The notes below the pieces were generated by a model. That model was not told where the DNA came from. It was given only the letters and a program-made list of their open reading frames with translations, and did not search any database. This document shows, piece after piece, positions 1-11,227 of a DNA stretch of 64,000 bases (positions are counted from its first letter, which is position 1; every line of letters begins with the position of its first letter). The DNA is from Eustoma russellianum. Taxonomy: Eukaryota; Streptophyta; Magnoliopsida; Gentianales; Gentianaceae. Location: NCBI GenBank assembly GCA_036186865.1, contig AP025066.1, positions 10,123,999 through 10,187,998 of the forward strand, given 5' to 3'. Both the position numbers and the translations under genes were made by a program.

Positions 1-762
1 TCATTCATCAAAATTTAAGGTACCAAGTACACGGCAAGGTCCGAACCGACTGATGTTGAAAAATCAGTGGATGAATTGTTTTTGGCCCTTATTTATGCTG
101 ATCTTATCTACATAAGAGACGCCTAGATGGATCAAATTCCATCTCAAAAGTTCTAACAAATATCTTGTTGAAAAGACCTAGAACTTGAAATAATGGTTGA
201 AACTTAGATAAGCTGAAATCTCGTCTTCAAGATTTTTAGTGTAATCCATTGAGCCTCAATGCAATCGTGTTTTAGAGAGCCAATGTGATGCTTGTTGGCT
301 GAATTTTGAAGTTGGAAGATGCTTGGAGTTGAAATTCAAAAGTTGGTTGAATTTGGATTTGAATTGCCTTTGAATTTAAATTCAAGTTTGAATTCAAATT
401 TGTCTTGAAACTTTGAGCTATCTTTGGCCGGTCAAAGGAGCTTGAAATGATGCTAATCTTGTCTTCAAAATCTTGATCAGTTGCGTCCAAAAAGCTTGCA
501 AAAAAACCATGTAGAAGGAATGGGGGAACATTAAGAGAAACATTCCTTCTTAAGACAACATTCCTTGAGACAACATTCCCTTTTTGGACAAAACTTGTTT
601 GGACCAAAGTTGTCCCAAATATTCTCTAGAACATGCCTTTGTTGCCTCATCTTTAAGAACATTCTCTTTGTCTTCTAAAACAGCAACATTCCTTTTGTCT
701 CCTTTTGACCTGGATTTTTGCATGCATCTTCTTCCTTACATAACAAAGACATGATATCAAGG
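1..762 (-). repeat. Inverted copy of the 3' end of the gypsy element at 14.3-19.4 kb (left arm)
   Basis: Read on the minus strand, this stretch matches about 19150-19796 on the plus strand, from the last coding part of the gypsy element through its AT-rich 3' tail. Matching blocks include the tail around GTACTTGGTACC (left 18-33), the block ending in GGCTCTCTAAAACACG, and the segment around CAAAAGGAGACAAAAGG. The left copy has extra sequence near 520-600 and 35-80. No intact reading frame is present. It ends at the CAAGG target duplication of the next element. It may be the end of a second, oppositely oriented gypsy copy lying to the left, or one arm of an inverted duplication. Confidence 0.75.
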
Positions 763-3700
763 TGTAGAGAAAAAAGGGTTTGAGTGATTTTCAAATACAT
801 GATTTAAATGTGCACAAAAACGAACATAGCATAAACGTGCATGATATATATACATGTATGCATTGCTATTACTTGCCTTATTTAGCTTATATATAATGTT
901 GCCGTACTAACGAGCCATGAAGCGTTAAAGCTTACATCATATGGCAAACATTTGTTGTGTTTATACTATTTTCAGGTGCCACCATTAATGAACTAAACTA
1001 GTTCATTAAGTGAAGTACTTAGTTTATTAAACTAAGTAGTTCATTAAAGGAAGCCACATTTGGGAAAGGCACAAAGGCAACAAAGCTAAGGAAGGAAAGT
1101 TTTCTTATCCTCCCCATCTTAATTATACACGCAATATACATATATATTACATCTATTTTCAGATTTTTTTTAAAAGGCACATACACATGTATTCCAACGT
1201 ACTACCGACACGTTATATTTTTACGTACGTACGTTAACGTCACACCACTATACTTAACTCATATTTATGAGTATATTCAGGTCTTATATCATATGATATA
1301 AGATATGGTGATGACAAATCAAATACGACACGATAAATGGTTCTAAACCGAAATTTGTCGTATCGGGCGAATACCGAAACTTCGCCAACGTGTCACGTAC
1401 TTGCCATAAATAAATGGCCAGCCCCTATGCTTCAAAAATCATCAAAATTTTAGTGGGTTACATGAAATATTCAGCCAAAATACTTTTCATGTTGGCACAC
1501 ACAAATCACCTCACATTAAGGCCAAAATGTGAAGATTCCAAGTTTAATTTTTGTCACATGTAAATGGTACCACTTTAGACCAGCCAAGTGCTGAGATTTA
1601 AAGTATATATTATATTATTATGTATAACATAATATATATAACATGTGCAAAAGTTGGAATTTAAATTAGAGAAAAATCGGGTAATCGATAAATATCGAAA
1701 ATTTGGTTTTCTACGCACATAACACATGGAACGTTTTTGGTACATCATGTGACACGTATCTAGACACTTTTTACATATGATATACATCTTAAAGTGTTCT
1801 AGAAAATTAAATTAAGTGCTGATTGGAATATAACATGTGTATTATTAAATGTGCATTATTTTACAAAGTTAGCAACAATAAATTTCAGCACATGCACATA
1901 CACATTCCAACGTCTACACCAGCTGAGATGGAGCTTATTTGGAGCCTTGTTGGCATATTGATTGTCAAGGATCAATCATACAATGTTGGTGAATTGAAGA
2001 GAGAAGCTACAAATGGTAAGAATTCAAAATATATCTCTCTTATATCACATGCTGAAAATTTCAGCATGCTACAAACAAGCTGGCCGATTTTGTCACTTAA
2101 ATATGATATAATTTGTCATCTTTCATTATGTGATTGATTGGAAGAAGAAATGGAAATGTTTTGAATATTATTTGAATTAATAAAGTGTGATATTTTATAT
2201 ATCACACATGCTGAAAATTTTTCAGCATGTGTGAAGACATGTGGCCGAATTTGTAAGCTTGGATGTGTCCAAGTTCATTTCTCATGTGATAGCAATACTT
2301 ACCATAACTTGGTGATTCATTTTATAAAGAAAAAAATCAAAGAATATTTGGTATTATTTTGAATAAAATTGAATGGTGCACATGCTGAAAATTCAGCATG
2401 GCAATGAGACTAGTTGGCCGATTTTTTCATTAAGATTGGAAGGATTTTTATCTTGCAATTTATGTGACATATATTGATTTATGGAAGTTATTTTGTGATG
2501 ATTTTTGGCACATGTTTAAGTGAAATTCTCAGATTTTTCTAAGTCATCAATGATGACAACATTCATCCAATGAGAAGGTGCTAAGTAAGCGAAGACTAAA
2601 TGATCATCCAATAAGAAGATGCCAAGTAATCAAGACATTGTCACAATGATGTCTTACACTCTCTCAAGGACTTAAAAGATAATTTTCAAGAGGGGAGACA
2701 CTCCAAGGGGGACGGCTGGACATGTTAAAAAGAAAGAGAAGAGAGAAAACAAAATAAGGCCAAGCATTGCAAAATCAAAGTGATCAAAAAACCTAGTTCT
2801 TCTTCTTTTACATTCTCTCTTTCTTTCTTTCTTCTTGTAAGCCTATTGTTTTCATATCTTTCAATCTTGAATAGGCTTGAGATAAACCACCATTCATATA
2901 TCTTTGTAAAAGATTGATCAAGGTGTGATCAATCTTCACTCTAGCAAGGTGGTGGTGTTCGTACGAATTGTACTTACAATACAAGGTTTGTAAAGGGTTG
3001 GAGTTAGGTGTAACTCTATCAACCCTGCGGTAAGGTGTACTGCGTGTGTGTGATTAGTGTGAACCAAGGAAGGTGTTCCTTGAAGACTGGAGTAGGTTGT
3101 TTATAACCGAACCAGTATAAAATTCTTGGTGCCATTTACATTCTGCATTTACTTTTCAGTTACTGCACTGATTATCCTTCTTGTTCGCATTCGTAAAAAT
3201 AGTTAACGAATTTCAAAAATCACGAAAATTTTCAGAAATACTCACATTCTAGGGTTAATTTGGCACAAGTTTCAACCCTTTTGGATAAGTATAAGTCGAT
3301 CAAACATCAAAAGTTCTGAGACTAGTGCAGTCTGATTTTCAGACTTGCAAAGGTTGAGACTTTGATTGTAGTTGACCTACTTTCCAAAAGAATTTTGCAA
3401 AACTGTTTCAACCTTTTAAATACAGTATATAAGGAGGTATTGGTCAAAGTTTCAGAGCATTTGGACGTTCACACAAATAGGAATAAATTGTTCAAAACCA
3501 TCTACCATTTCTGGCAGATTCGAGCAATCTGAGTATCAACGGTTTTTGAAGGGGTTAAAGGTTGAATTTTGATTTGAAATTTTTAGGGAACCCTCATAAC
3601 ATCTGAGGCTAAGTTATCTCAAAATTTCATAATTTTGGAGACCTCTAACTAGATTTAAAAATGTTTTAAAACTGGTCCTGAAAACAGAATCTGTTTTCAG

Positions 3701-3794
3701 AAGTTGAATTGTTCAAGTTTAAAGAAATTTTAAAAACCACACTTTCCGCACCATCTATTCAACCCCCCTTCTAGTGGTGCTTGCAGATCCTACA
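763..3794 (+). repeat. LTR 1 of the Gag-only tandem element
   Basis: 3032 bp, TG...CA ends, preceded by CAAGG. The 3' part has a promoter-like stretch followed by GTGAACCAAGGAAGG and GACTGGAGTAGG, which also occur in the LTR of element B (39672-60670), and ends next to a tRNA primer site. Three hairpin-forming palindromes lie at 2048-2400. Confidence 0.9.
2048..2400. repeat. Three CATGCTGAA palindromes, each followed by TGGCCGA, inside LTR 1
   Basis: Near-perfect hairpins with arms CATGCTGAAA / TTTCAGCATG lie at 2048-2068, 2203-2233 (arms extended by CACA/TGTG) and 2381-2400. Each is followed within about 15-25 bp by TGGCCGA. The same three-module set recurs in LTR 2 (first hairpin 7283-7303) and LTR 3. 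A variant occurs in the solo LTR near 38105-38145. Confidence 0.85.
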
Positions 3795-3796
3795 AT

Positions 3797-3808
3797 TGGT
3801 ATCAGAGC
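3797..3808 (+). other. Primer binding site, copy 1
   Basis: TGGTATCAGAGC, complementary to the 3' end of plant initiator Met-tRNA, starts two bases after the LTR 1 end. Confidence 0.9.
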
Positions 3809-3847
3809 GCAGGGCACTCACTTCAAAGAATCCAACGATTCAGTGAG

Positions 3848-5740
3848 ATGGCAACCACAACCGTGCAAGAAGGAATGTCAACTGTAAGGTCTCCTCTTTT
3901 CGACGGTGAGTCTTTTATTCAATGGAAATTAAGAATGAAACTTTTTCTTATGGCTATTGATATTGATCTATGGTCCATCATAGAAGACGGTCCATTTGTT
4001 CCTACTAAGACATCAACTATTGATGGTGTCACACTAGAGGTTACAAAAACGAAACAAGAATACACTAGTGATGACAAAAAGAAGTCGAGTATGAATGCTA
4101 AAGCTATGCAACTACTATTAAACGGCCTAAGTAAAAGTGAGGCTAGTTACGTGTCAAATTGTTCTAGTGCTCAAGAGATGTGGCATATTCTTGAAATGAA
4201 ACATGAAGGGACTAGCCAATTAAAGGAGTCCAAAATCAATATGCTTATGTCCACACTTGAGTCCTTTAAATTATTGCCAAATGAGTCTATTGTTGAGATG
4301 GATTTACGCTTGACTACATTTACAATTCTCTTGAGTCTCTTGGCAAAGCCTTCACTATGCAGGAAAAGGTACAAAAGGTTTTGCGAAGCCTTCCATCCGA
4401 GTGGGACCCTAAAGTAACGGCCATAGAAGAAAGCAAAGAGACCAAATCGATTAAAATGGAAGAACTAATCGAATCACTTAAGGTATATGAAAACAAACTT
4501 GCTTTAAGACATTCTGAGTCCATTTCTAATAATGATAGGGCTATAGCATTTAAATCAAATGAATACGTCGTAGATGATAGTGACACAGATTCCGATGATG
4601 AGGACTTAATCACAATGGCTAAAAGATAAAGAAAAATATTGAGAAAATCGATTAAACATAAGTCTACCTCACTCATCTAAGGATCATAAAAATAAAAATA
4701 AGGAAATAAAGTGCTATGAATGCGGCAAACTTGGACATCTATCATATGACTGCCCCTAATAAAGAAAACAAAAAAACAAATACCCTGACAAGGATCGGAA
4801 CAAGAATAGACTCGTCTCGAACCTAAGCAAAGGAGAAGAGCATTCAAAGCCTCCACTTGGAGTGACACATCTGACTCTGAGACTGATGATACGGAAGAAC
4901 ACAAGGCACAAGTATGCTTTACATCTAAAGCATCAAATGAGGTATCTTCCGACTCTGATTCCGATTCTGAATGTTCATATGATGATTTATTTAGTCAATA
5001 TTTAGAATTGCATAAGTTTTCAAAGACTCTTGCAAAAGAAAAGAAGCGATTAATTGAAGACAAGAAATTGTTAGAATCTTCTAACAAAGATCTTGTGTCT
5101 CAATTAAACGATTCAAAAGAAGAGTCGTCATGCATTATAAATTCATTAAAATCTGAAATTTCATCATTGACATCCGAGAACGTTGAATTGAAATCCGAGA
5201 TTTCAAAATTAAAATCAAGGAATGCCGATGTAGCGAAAAAGGTGAAACAGTTTGATACGGGATCCAACATGCTGCATCGCATTATATTATCACAAAAGCA
5301 TGACAGTGACAAAACGGGTTTGGGATACGTTGATACTAATGAAATATCAACCAAACCAACTAAGTTTGTGGTGTCTAAGAAAGTAGACACTCCAAAGCCC
5401 CAAGTGGCGTCCAAGATGACGCAAAAACCATCACTTCCCTTATCACGTCCCACTACATCTTCATATCACGTGAACTACAACTTTGTACCATATAGACATG
5501 AAAAGAAAAGTATTATACACGACATTCATTCCATCCACGCACTACGCATACAAACACAAAGACATATCAAAAACGTCCCACATACAATGCGTATAAAGGA
5601 GTTCTTGGCCAAAGGCCAGATAAAGTTGCACCTAAAGTATATTATGTTGCGTTCTCATCATCTCTCTCACCTTTTGGAAGACCTAGAAAGGTCACCCAAA
5701 TGTGGTACCAAAAGGGACATTTTCAAAGGGTTGAATAAAT
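3848..5740 (+). pseudogene. Sirevirus-type Gag, copy 1 (broken)
   Basis: Structural Gag that would form the virus-like particle. It starts at MATTTVQEG and runs through a copia Gag domain (around WKLRMKLFLMAI and EMWHILEMKHEG) and an acidic linker to the zinc knuckle CYECGKLGHLSYDC near 4711. A Lys/Glu/Ser-rich coiled coil follows (from LHKFSKTLAKEKKR), then NMLHRIILSQKHDSDKTGLG and a WVPKG-like C-terminus. The frame shifts near 4310, has a TAA at 4627-4629 after MAKR, gains a base after the knuckle and shifts again near 5500. The 4310 shift is shared with copy 2. No pol follows. The domain order matches element B's Gag. Confidence 0.85.
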
Positions 5741-5826
5741 AACCCTTACGAACGCACGTTATGAAATGGATAATTTTTTTTCCTTCTTTATCTTTACAGG
5801 CATCTTTTGATTTTCTTTCCAAAATA

Positions 5827-5996
5827 AAGGGGGAGAGAAAGCATGATTTAAGGGGGAGAGAGATACTAATTGCATAAATTAAGGGGGAGCGACTCGGAAT
5901 TTAAAATTCAAGTTTTGATTTATGCATGATTGAAGGGGAGCGATAGGATTTAAATCATGAGTATAGGTTATTTGAAAATCATCAAAAGGGGGAGAT
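5827..5996 (+). promoter_or_regulatory. Cluster of five polypurine tracts before LTR 2
   Basis: AAGGGGGAG-type runs at about 5827, 5850, 5881, 5932 and 5985. The last one directly abuts LTR 2 and would prime plus-strand DNA. Repeated polypurine tracts are, as I recall, a reported Sirevirus trait. A similar cluster precedes LTR 3 at about 11060-11227. Confidence 0.8.
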
Positions 5997-8900
5997 TGTA
6001 GAGAAAAAGGGGTTTGAGTGATTTTCAAATACATGATTTAAATGTGCACAAAAACGAACATAGCATAAACGTGCATGATATATATAATGTATGCATTGCT
6101 ATTACTTGCCTTATTTAGCTTATATATAATGTTGCCGTACTAACGAGCCATGAAGCGTTAAAGCTTACATCATATGGCAAACATTTGTTGTGTTTATACT
6201 ATTTGCAGGTGCCACCATTAATGAACTAAACTAGTTCATTAAGTGAAGTACTTGTTTATTAAACTAAGTAGTTCATTAAAGGAAGCCACATTTGGGAAAG
6301 GCACAAAGGCAACAAAGCTAAGGAAGGAAAGTTTTCTCCTCCTCCCCATCTTAATTATACACGCAATATACATATATATTACATCTATTTTCAGATTTTT
6401 TTAAAAGGCACATACACATGTATTCCAACGTACTACCGACACGTTATATATTTTACGTACGTACGTTAACGTCACACCACTATACTTAACTCATATTTAT
6501 GAGTATATTCAGGTCTTATATCATATGATATAAGATATGGTGATGACAAATCAAATACGACACGATAAATGGTTCTAAACCGAAATTTGTCGTATCGGGC
6601 GAATACCGAAACTTCGCCAACGTGTCACGTACTTGCCATAAATAAATGGCCAGCCCCTATGCTTCAAAAATCATCAAAATTTTAGTGGGTTACATGAAAT
6701 ATTCAGCCAAAAATACTTTTCATGTTGGCACACACAAATCACCTCACATTAAGGCCAAAATGTGAAGATTCCAAGTTTAATTTTTGTCACATGTAAATGG
6801 TACCACTTTAGACCAGCCAAGTGCTGAGATTTAAAGTATATATTATATATATTATGTATAACATAATATAATAACATGTGCAAAAGTTGGAATTTAAATT
6901 AGAGAAAATCGGGTAATCGATAAATATCGAAAATTTGGTTTTCTACGCACATAACACATGGAACGTTTTTGGTACATCATGTGACACGTATCTAGACACT
7001 TTTTACATATGATATACATCTTAAAGTGTTCTAGAAAATTAAATTAAGTGCTGATTGGAATATAACATGTGTGTATTATTAAATGTGCATTATTTTACAA
7101 AGTTAGCAACAATAAATTTCAGCACATGCACATACACATTCCAACGTCTACACCAGCTGAGATGGAGCTTATTTGGAGCCTTGTTGGCATATTGATCTGT
7201 CAAGGATCAATCATACAATGTTGGTGAATTGAAGAGAGAAGCTACAAATGGTAAGAATTCAAAATATATCTCTCTTATATCACATGCTGAAAATTTCAGC
7301 ATGCTACAACAAGCTGGCCGATTTTGTCACTTAAATATGATATATTTGTCATCTTTCATTATGTGATTGATTGGAAGAAGAAATGGAAATGTTTTGAATA
7401 TTATTTGAATTAATAAAGTGTGATATTTTATATATCACACATGCTGAAAATTTTTCAGCATGTGTGAAGACATGTGGCCGAATTTGTAAGCTTGGATGTG
7501 TCCAAGTTCATTTCTCATGTGATAGAAATACTTACCATAACTTGGTGATTCATTTTATAAAGAAAAAAATCAAAGAATATTTGGTATTATTTTGAATAAA
7601 ATTGAATGGTGCACATGCTGAAAATTCAGCATGGCAATGAGACTAGTTGGCCGATTTTTTCATTAAGATTGGAAGGATTTTTATCTTGCAATTTATGTGA
7701 CATATATTATGATTTATGGAAGTTATTTTGTGATGATTTTTGGCACATGTTTAAGTGAAATTCTCAGATTTTTCCAAGTCATCAATGATGACAACATTCA
7801 TCCAATGAGAAGGTGCTAAGTAAGCGAAGACTAAATGATCATCCAATAAGAAGATGCCAAGTAATCAAGACATTGTCACAATGATGTCTTACACTCTCTC
7901 AAGGACTTAAAAGATAATTTTCAAGAGGGGGAGACACTCCAAGGGGGACGGCTGGACATGTTAAAAAGAAAGAGAAGAGAGAAAACAAAATAAGGCCAAG
8001 CATTGCAAAATCAAAGTGATCAAAAAACCCTAGTTCTTCTTCTTTTACATTCTCTCTTTCTTTCTTTCTTCTTGTAAGCCTATTGTTTTCATATCTTTCA
8101 ATCTTGAATAGGCTTGAGATAAACCACCATTCATATATCTTTGTAAAAGATTGATCAAGGTGTGATCAATCTTCACTCTAGCAGGTGGTGGTGTTCGTAC
8201 GAATTGTACTTACAATACAAGGTTTGTAAAGGGTTGGAGTTAGGTGTAACTCTATCAACCCTGCGGTAAGGTGTACTGCGTGTGTGTGATTAGTGTGAAC
8301 CAAGGAAGGTGTTCCTTGAAGACTGGAGTAGGTTGTTTATAACCGAACCAGTATAAAATTCTTGGTGCCATTTACATTCTGCATTTACTTTTCAGTTACT
8401 GCACTGATTATCCTTCTTGTTCGCATTCGTAAAAATAGTTAACGAATTTCAAAAATCACGAAAATTTTCAGAAATACTCACATTCTAGGGTTAATTTGGC
8501 ACAAGTTTCAACCCTTTTGGATAAGTATAAGTCGATCAAACATCAAAAGTTCTGAGACTAGTGCAGTCTGATTTTCAGACTTGCAAAGGTTGAGACTTTG
8601 ATTGTAGTTGACCTACTTTCCAAAAGAATTTTGCAAAACTGTTTCAACCTTTTTAAATACAGTATATAAGGAGGTATTGGTCAAAGTTTCAGAGCATTTG
8701 GACGTTCACACAAATAGGAATAAATTGTTCAAAACCATCTACCATTTCTGGCAGATTCGAGCAATCTGAGTATCAACGGTTTTTGAAGGGGTTAAAGGTT
8801 GAATTTTGATTTGAAATTTTTAGGGAACCCTCATAACATCTGAGGCTAAGTTATCTCAAAATTTCATAATTTTGGGAGACCTCTAACTAGATTTAAAAAT

Positions 8901-9033
8901 GTTTTAAAACTGGTCCTGAAAACAGAATCTGTTTTCAGAAGTTGAATTGTTCAAGTTTAAAGAAATTTTAAAAACCACACTTTCCGCACCATCTATTCAA
9001 CCCCCCTTCTAGTGGTGTCTTGCAGATCCTACA
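5997..9033 (+). repeat. LTR 2 (middle LTR) of the Gag-only tandem element
   Basis: 3037 bp and nearly identical to LTRs 1 and 3 apart from small indels. It serves as 3' LTR for the first internal region and 5' LTR for the second. No target duplication borders it. Confidence 0.9.
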
Positions 9034-9035
9034 AT

Positions 9036-9047
9036 TGGTATCAGAGC
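9036..9047 (+). other. Primer binding site, copy 2
   Basis: TGGTATCAGAGC two bases after LTR 2, as in copy 1. Confidence 0.9.
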
Positions 9048-9087
9048 GCAGGGGCACTCACTTCAAAGAATCCAACGATTCAGTGAG

Positions 9088-10972
9088 ATGGCAACCACAA
9101 CCGTGCAAGAAGGAATGTCAACTGTAAGGTCTCCTCTTTTCGACGGTGAGTCTTTTATTCAATGGAAATTAAGAATGAAACTTTTTCTTATGGCTATTGA
9201 TATTGATCTATGGTCCATCATAGAAGACGGTCCATTTGTTCCTACTAAGACATCAACTATTGATGGTGTCACACTAGAGGTTACAAAAAACAAGAATACA
9301 CTAGTGATGACAAAAAGAAGTCGAGTATGAATGCTAAAGCTATGCAACTACTATTAAACGGCCTAAGTAAAAGTGAGGCTAGTTACGTGTCAAATTGTTC
9401 TAGTGCTCAAGAGATGTGGCATATTCTTGAAATGAAACATGAAGGGACTAGCCAATAAAGGAGTCCAAAATCAATATGCTTATGTCCACACTTGAGTCCT
9501 TTAAATTATTGCCAAATGAGTCTATTGTTGAGATGGATTTACGCTTGACTACATTTACAATTCTCTTGAGTCTCTTGGCAAAGCCTTCACTATGCAGGAA
9601 AAGGTACAAAAGGTTTTGCGAAGCCTTCCATCCGAGTGGGACCCTAAAGTAACGGCCATAGAAGAAAGCAAAGAGACCAAATCGATTAAAATGGAAGAAC
9701 TAATCGATCACTTAAGGTATATGAAAACAAACTTGCTTTAAGACATTCTGAGTCCATTTCTAATAATGATAGGGCTATAGCATTTAAATCAAATGAATAC
9801 GTCGTAGATGATAGTGACACAGATTCCGATGATGAGGACTTAATCACAATGGCTAAAAGATTAAGAAAAATATTGAGAAAATCGATTAAACATAAGTCTA
9901 CCTCATCTAAGGATCATAAAAATAAAAATAAGGAAATAAAGTGCTATGAATGCGGCAAACTTGGACATCTATCATATGACTGCCCTAATAAAGAAAAACA
10001 AATAACAAATACCCTGACAAGGATCGGAACAAGAATAGACTCGTCTCGAACCTAAGCAAAGGAGAAGAGCATTCAAAGCCTCCACTTGGAGTGACACATC
10101 CGACTCTGAGACTGATGATACGGAAGAACACAAGGCACAAGTATGCTTTACATCTAAAGCATCAAATGAGGTATCTTCCGACTCTGATTCCGATTCTGAA
10201 TGTTCATATGATGATTTATTTAGTCAATATTTAGAATTGCATAAGTTTTCAAAGACTCTTGCAAAAAAAAGAAGCGATTAATTGAAGACAAGAAATTGTT
10301 AGAATCTTCTAACAAAGATCTTGTGTCTCAATTAAACGATTCAAAAGAAGAGTCGTCATGCATTATAAATTCATTAAAATCTGAAATTTCATCATTGACA
10401 TCCGAGAACGTTGAATTGAAATCCGAGATTTCAAAATTAAAATCAAGGAATGCCGATGTAGCGAAAAAGGTGAAACAGTTTGATACGGGATCCAACATGC
10501 TGCATCGCATTATATTATCACAAAAGCATGACAGTGACAAAACGGGTTTGGGATACGTTGATACTAATGAAATATCAACCAAACCAACTAAGTTTGTGGT
10601 GTCTAAGAAAGTAGACACTCCAAAGCCCCAAGTGGCGTCCAAGATGACGCAAAAACCATCACTTCCCTTATCACGTCCCACTACATCTTCATATCACGTG
10701 AACTACAACTTTGTACCATATAGACATGAAAAGAAAAGAGTATTACATACACGACATTCATTCCATCCACGCACTACGCATACAAACACAAGACATATCA
10801 AAAACGTCCCACATACAATGCGTATAAAGGAGTTCTTGGCCAAAGGCCAGATAAAGTTGCACCTAAAGTATATTATGTTGCGTTCTCATCACCTCTCTCA
10901 CCTACCTTTGGAAGACCTAGAAAGGTCACCCAAATGTAGGTACCAAAAGGGACATTTTCAAAGGGTTGAATA
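9088..10972 (+). pseudogene. Sirevirus-type Gag, copy 2 (broken)
   Basis: Second copy of the same Gag, starting at MATTTVQEG. It has its own indels: a short deletion near 9287 that shifts frame, one near 9457 (CCAATAAAGG) and one near 9705. It keeps the shift seen near 4310 in copy 1. It retains a longer frame through MAKRLRKILRKS and an intact zinc knuckle CYECGKLGHLSYDC near 9942-9983. The coiled-coil section (10296-10700) is open, and the end shifts away from the WVPKG reading. Copies 1 and 2 together show the parent was already defective, or that both came from one duplication. Confidence 0.85.
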
Positions 10973-11227
10973 AATAACCCTTACGAACGCACGTTATTGA
11001 AATGGATATTTTTTCCTTCTTTATCTTTACAGGCATCTTTTGATTTTCTTTCCAAAATAAAGGGGGAGAGAAAGCATGATTTAAGGGGGAGAGAGATACT
11101 AATTGCATAAATTAAGGGGAGCGACTCGAATTTAAATTCAAGTTTTGATTTTATGCATGATTGAAGGGGAGCGATAGGATTTAAATCATGAGTATAGTTA
11201 TTTTGAAAATCATCAAAAGGGGGAGAT

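Noticed and set aside
1575..2137. Open frames of 70-104 codons on both strands in the 3 kb LTRs
   Set aside because: They shift or vanish between the three LTR copies because of small indels, so no coding constraint is visible.
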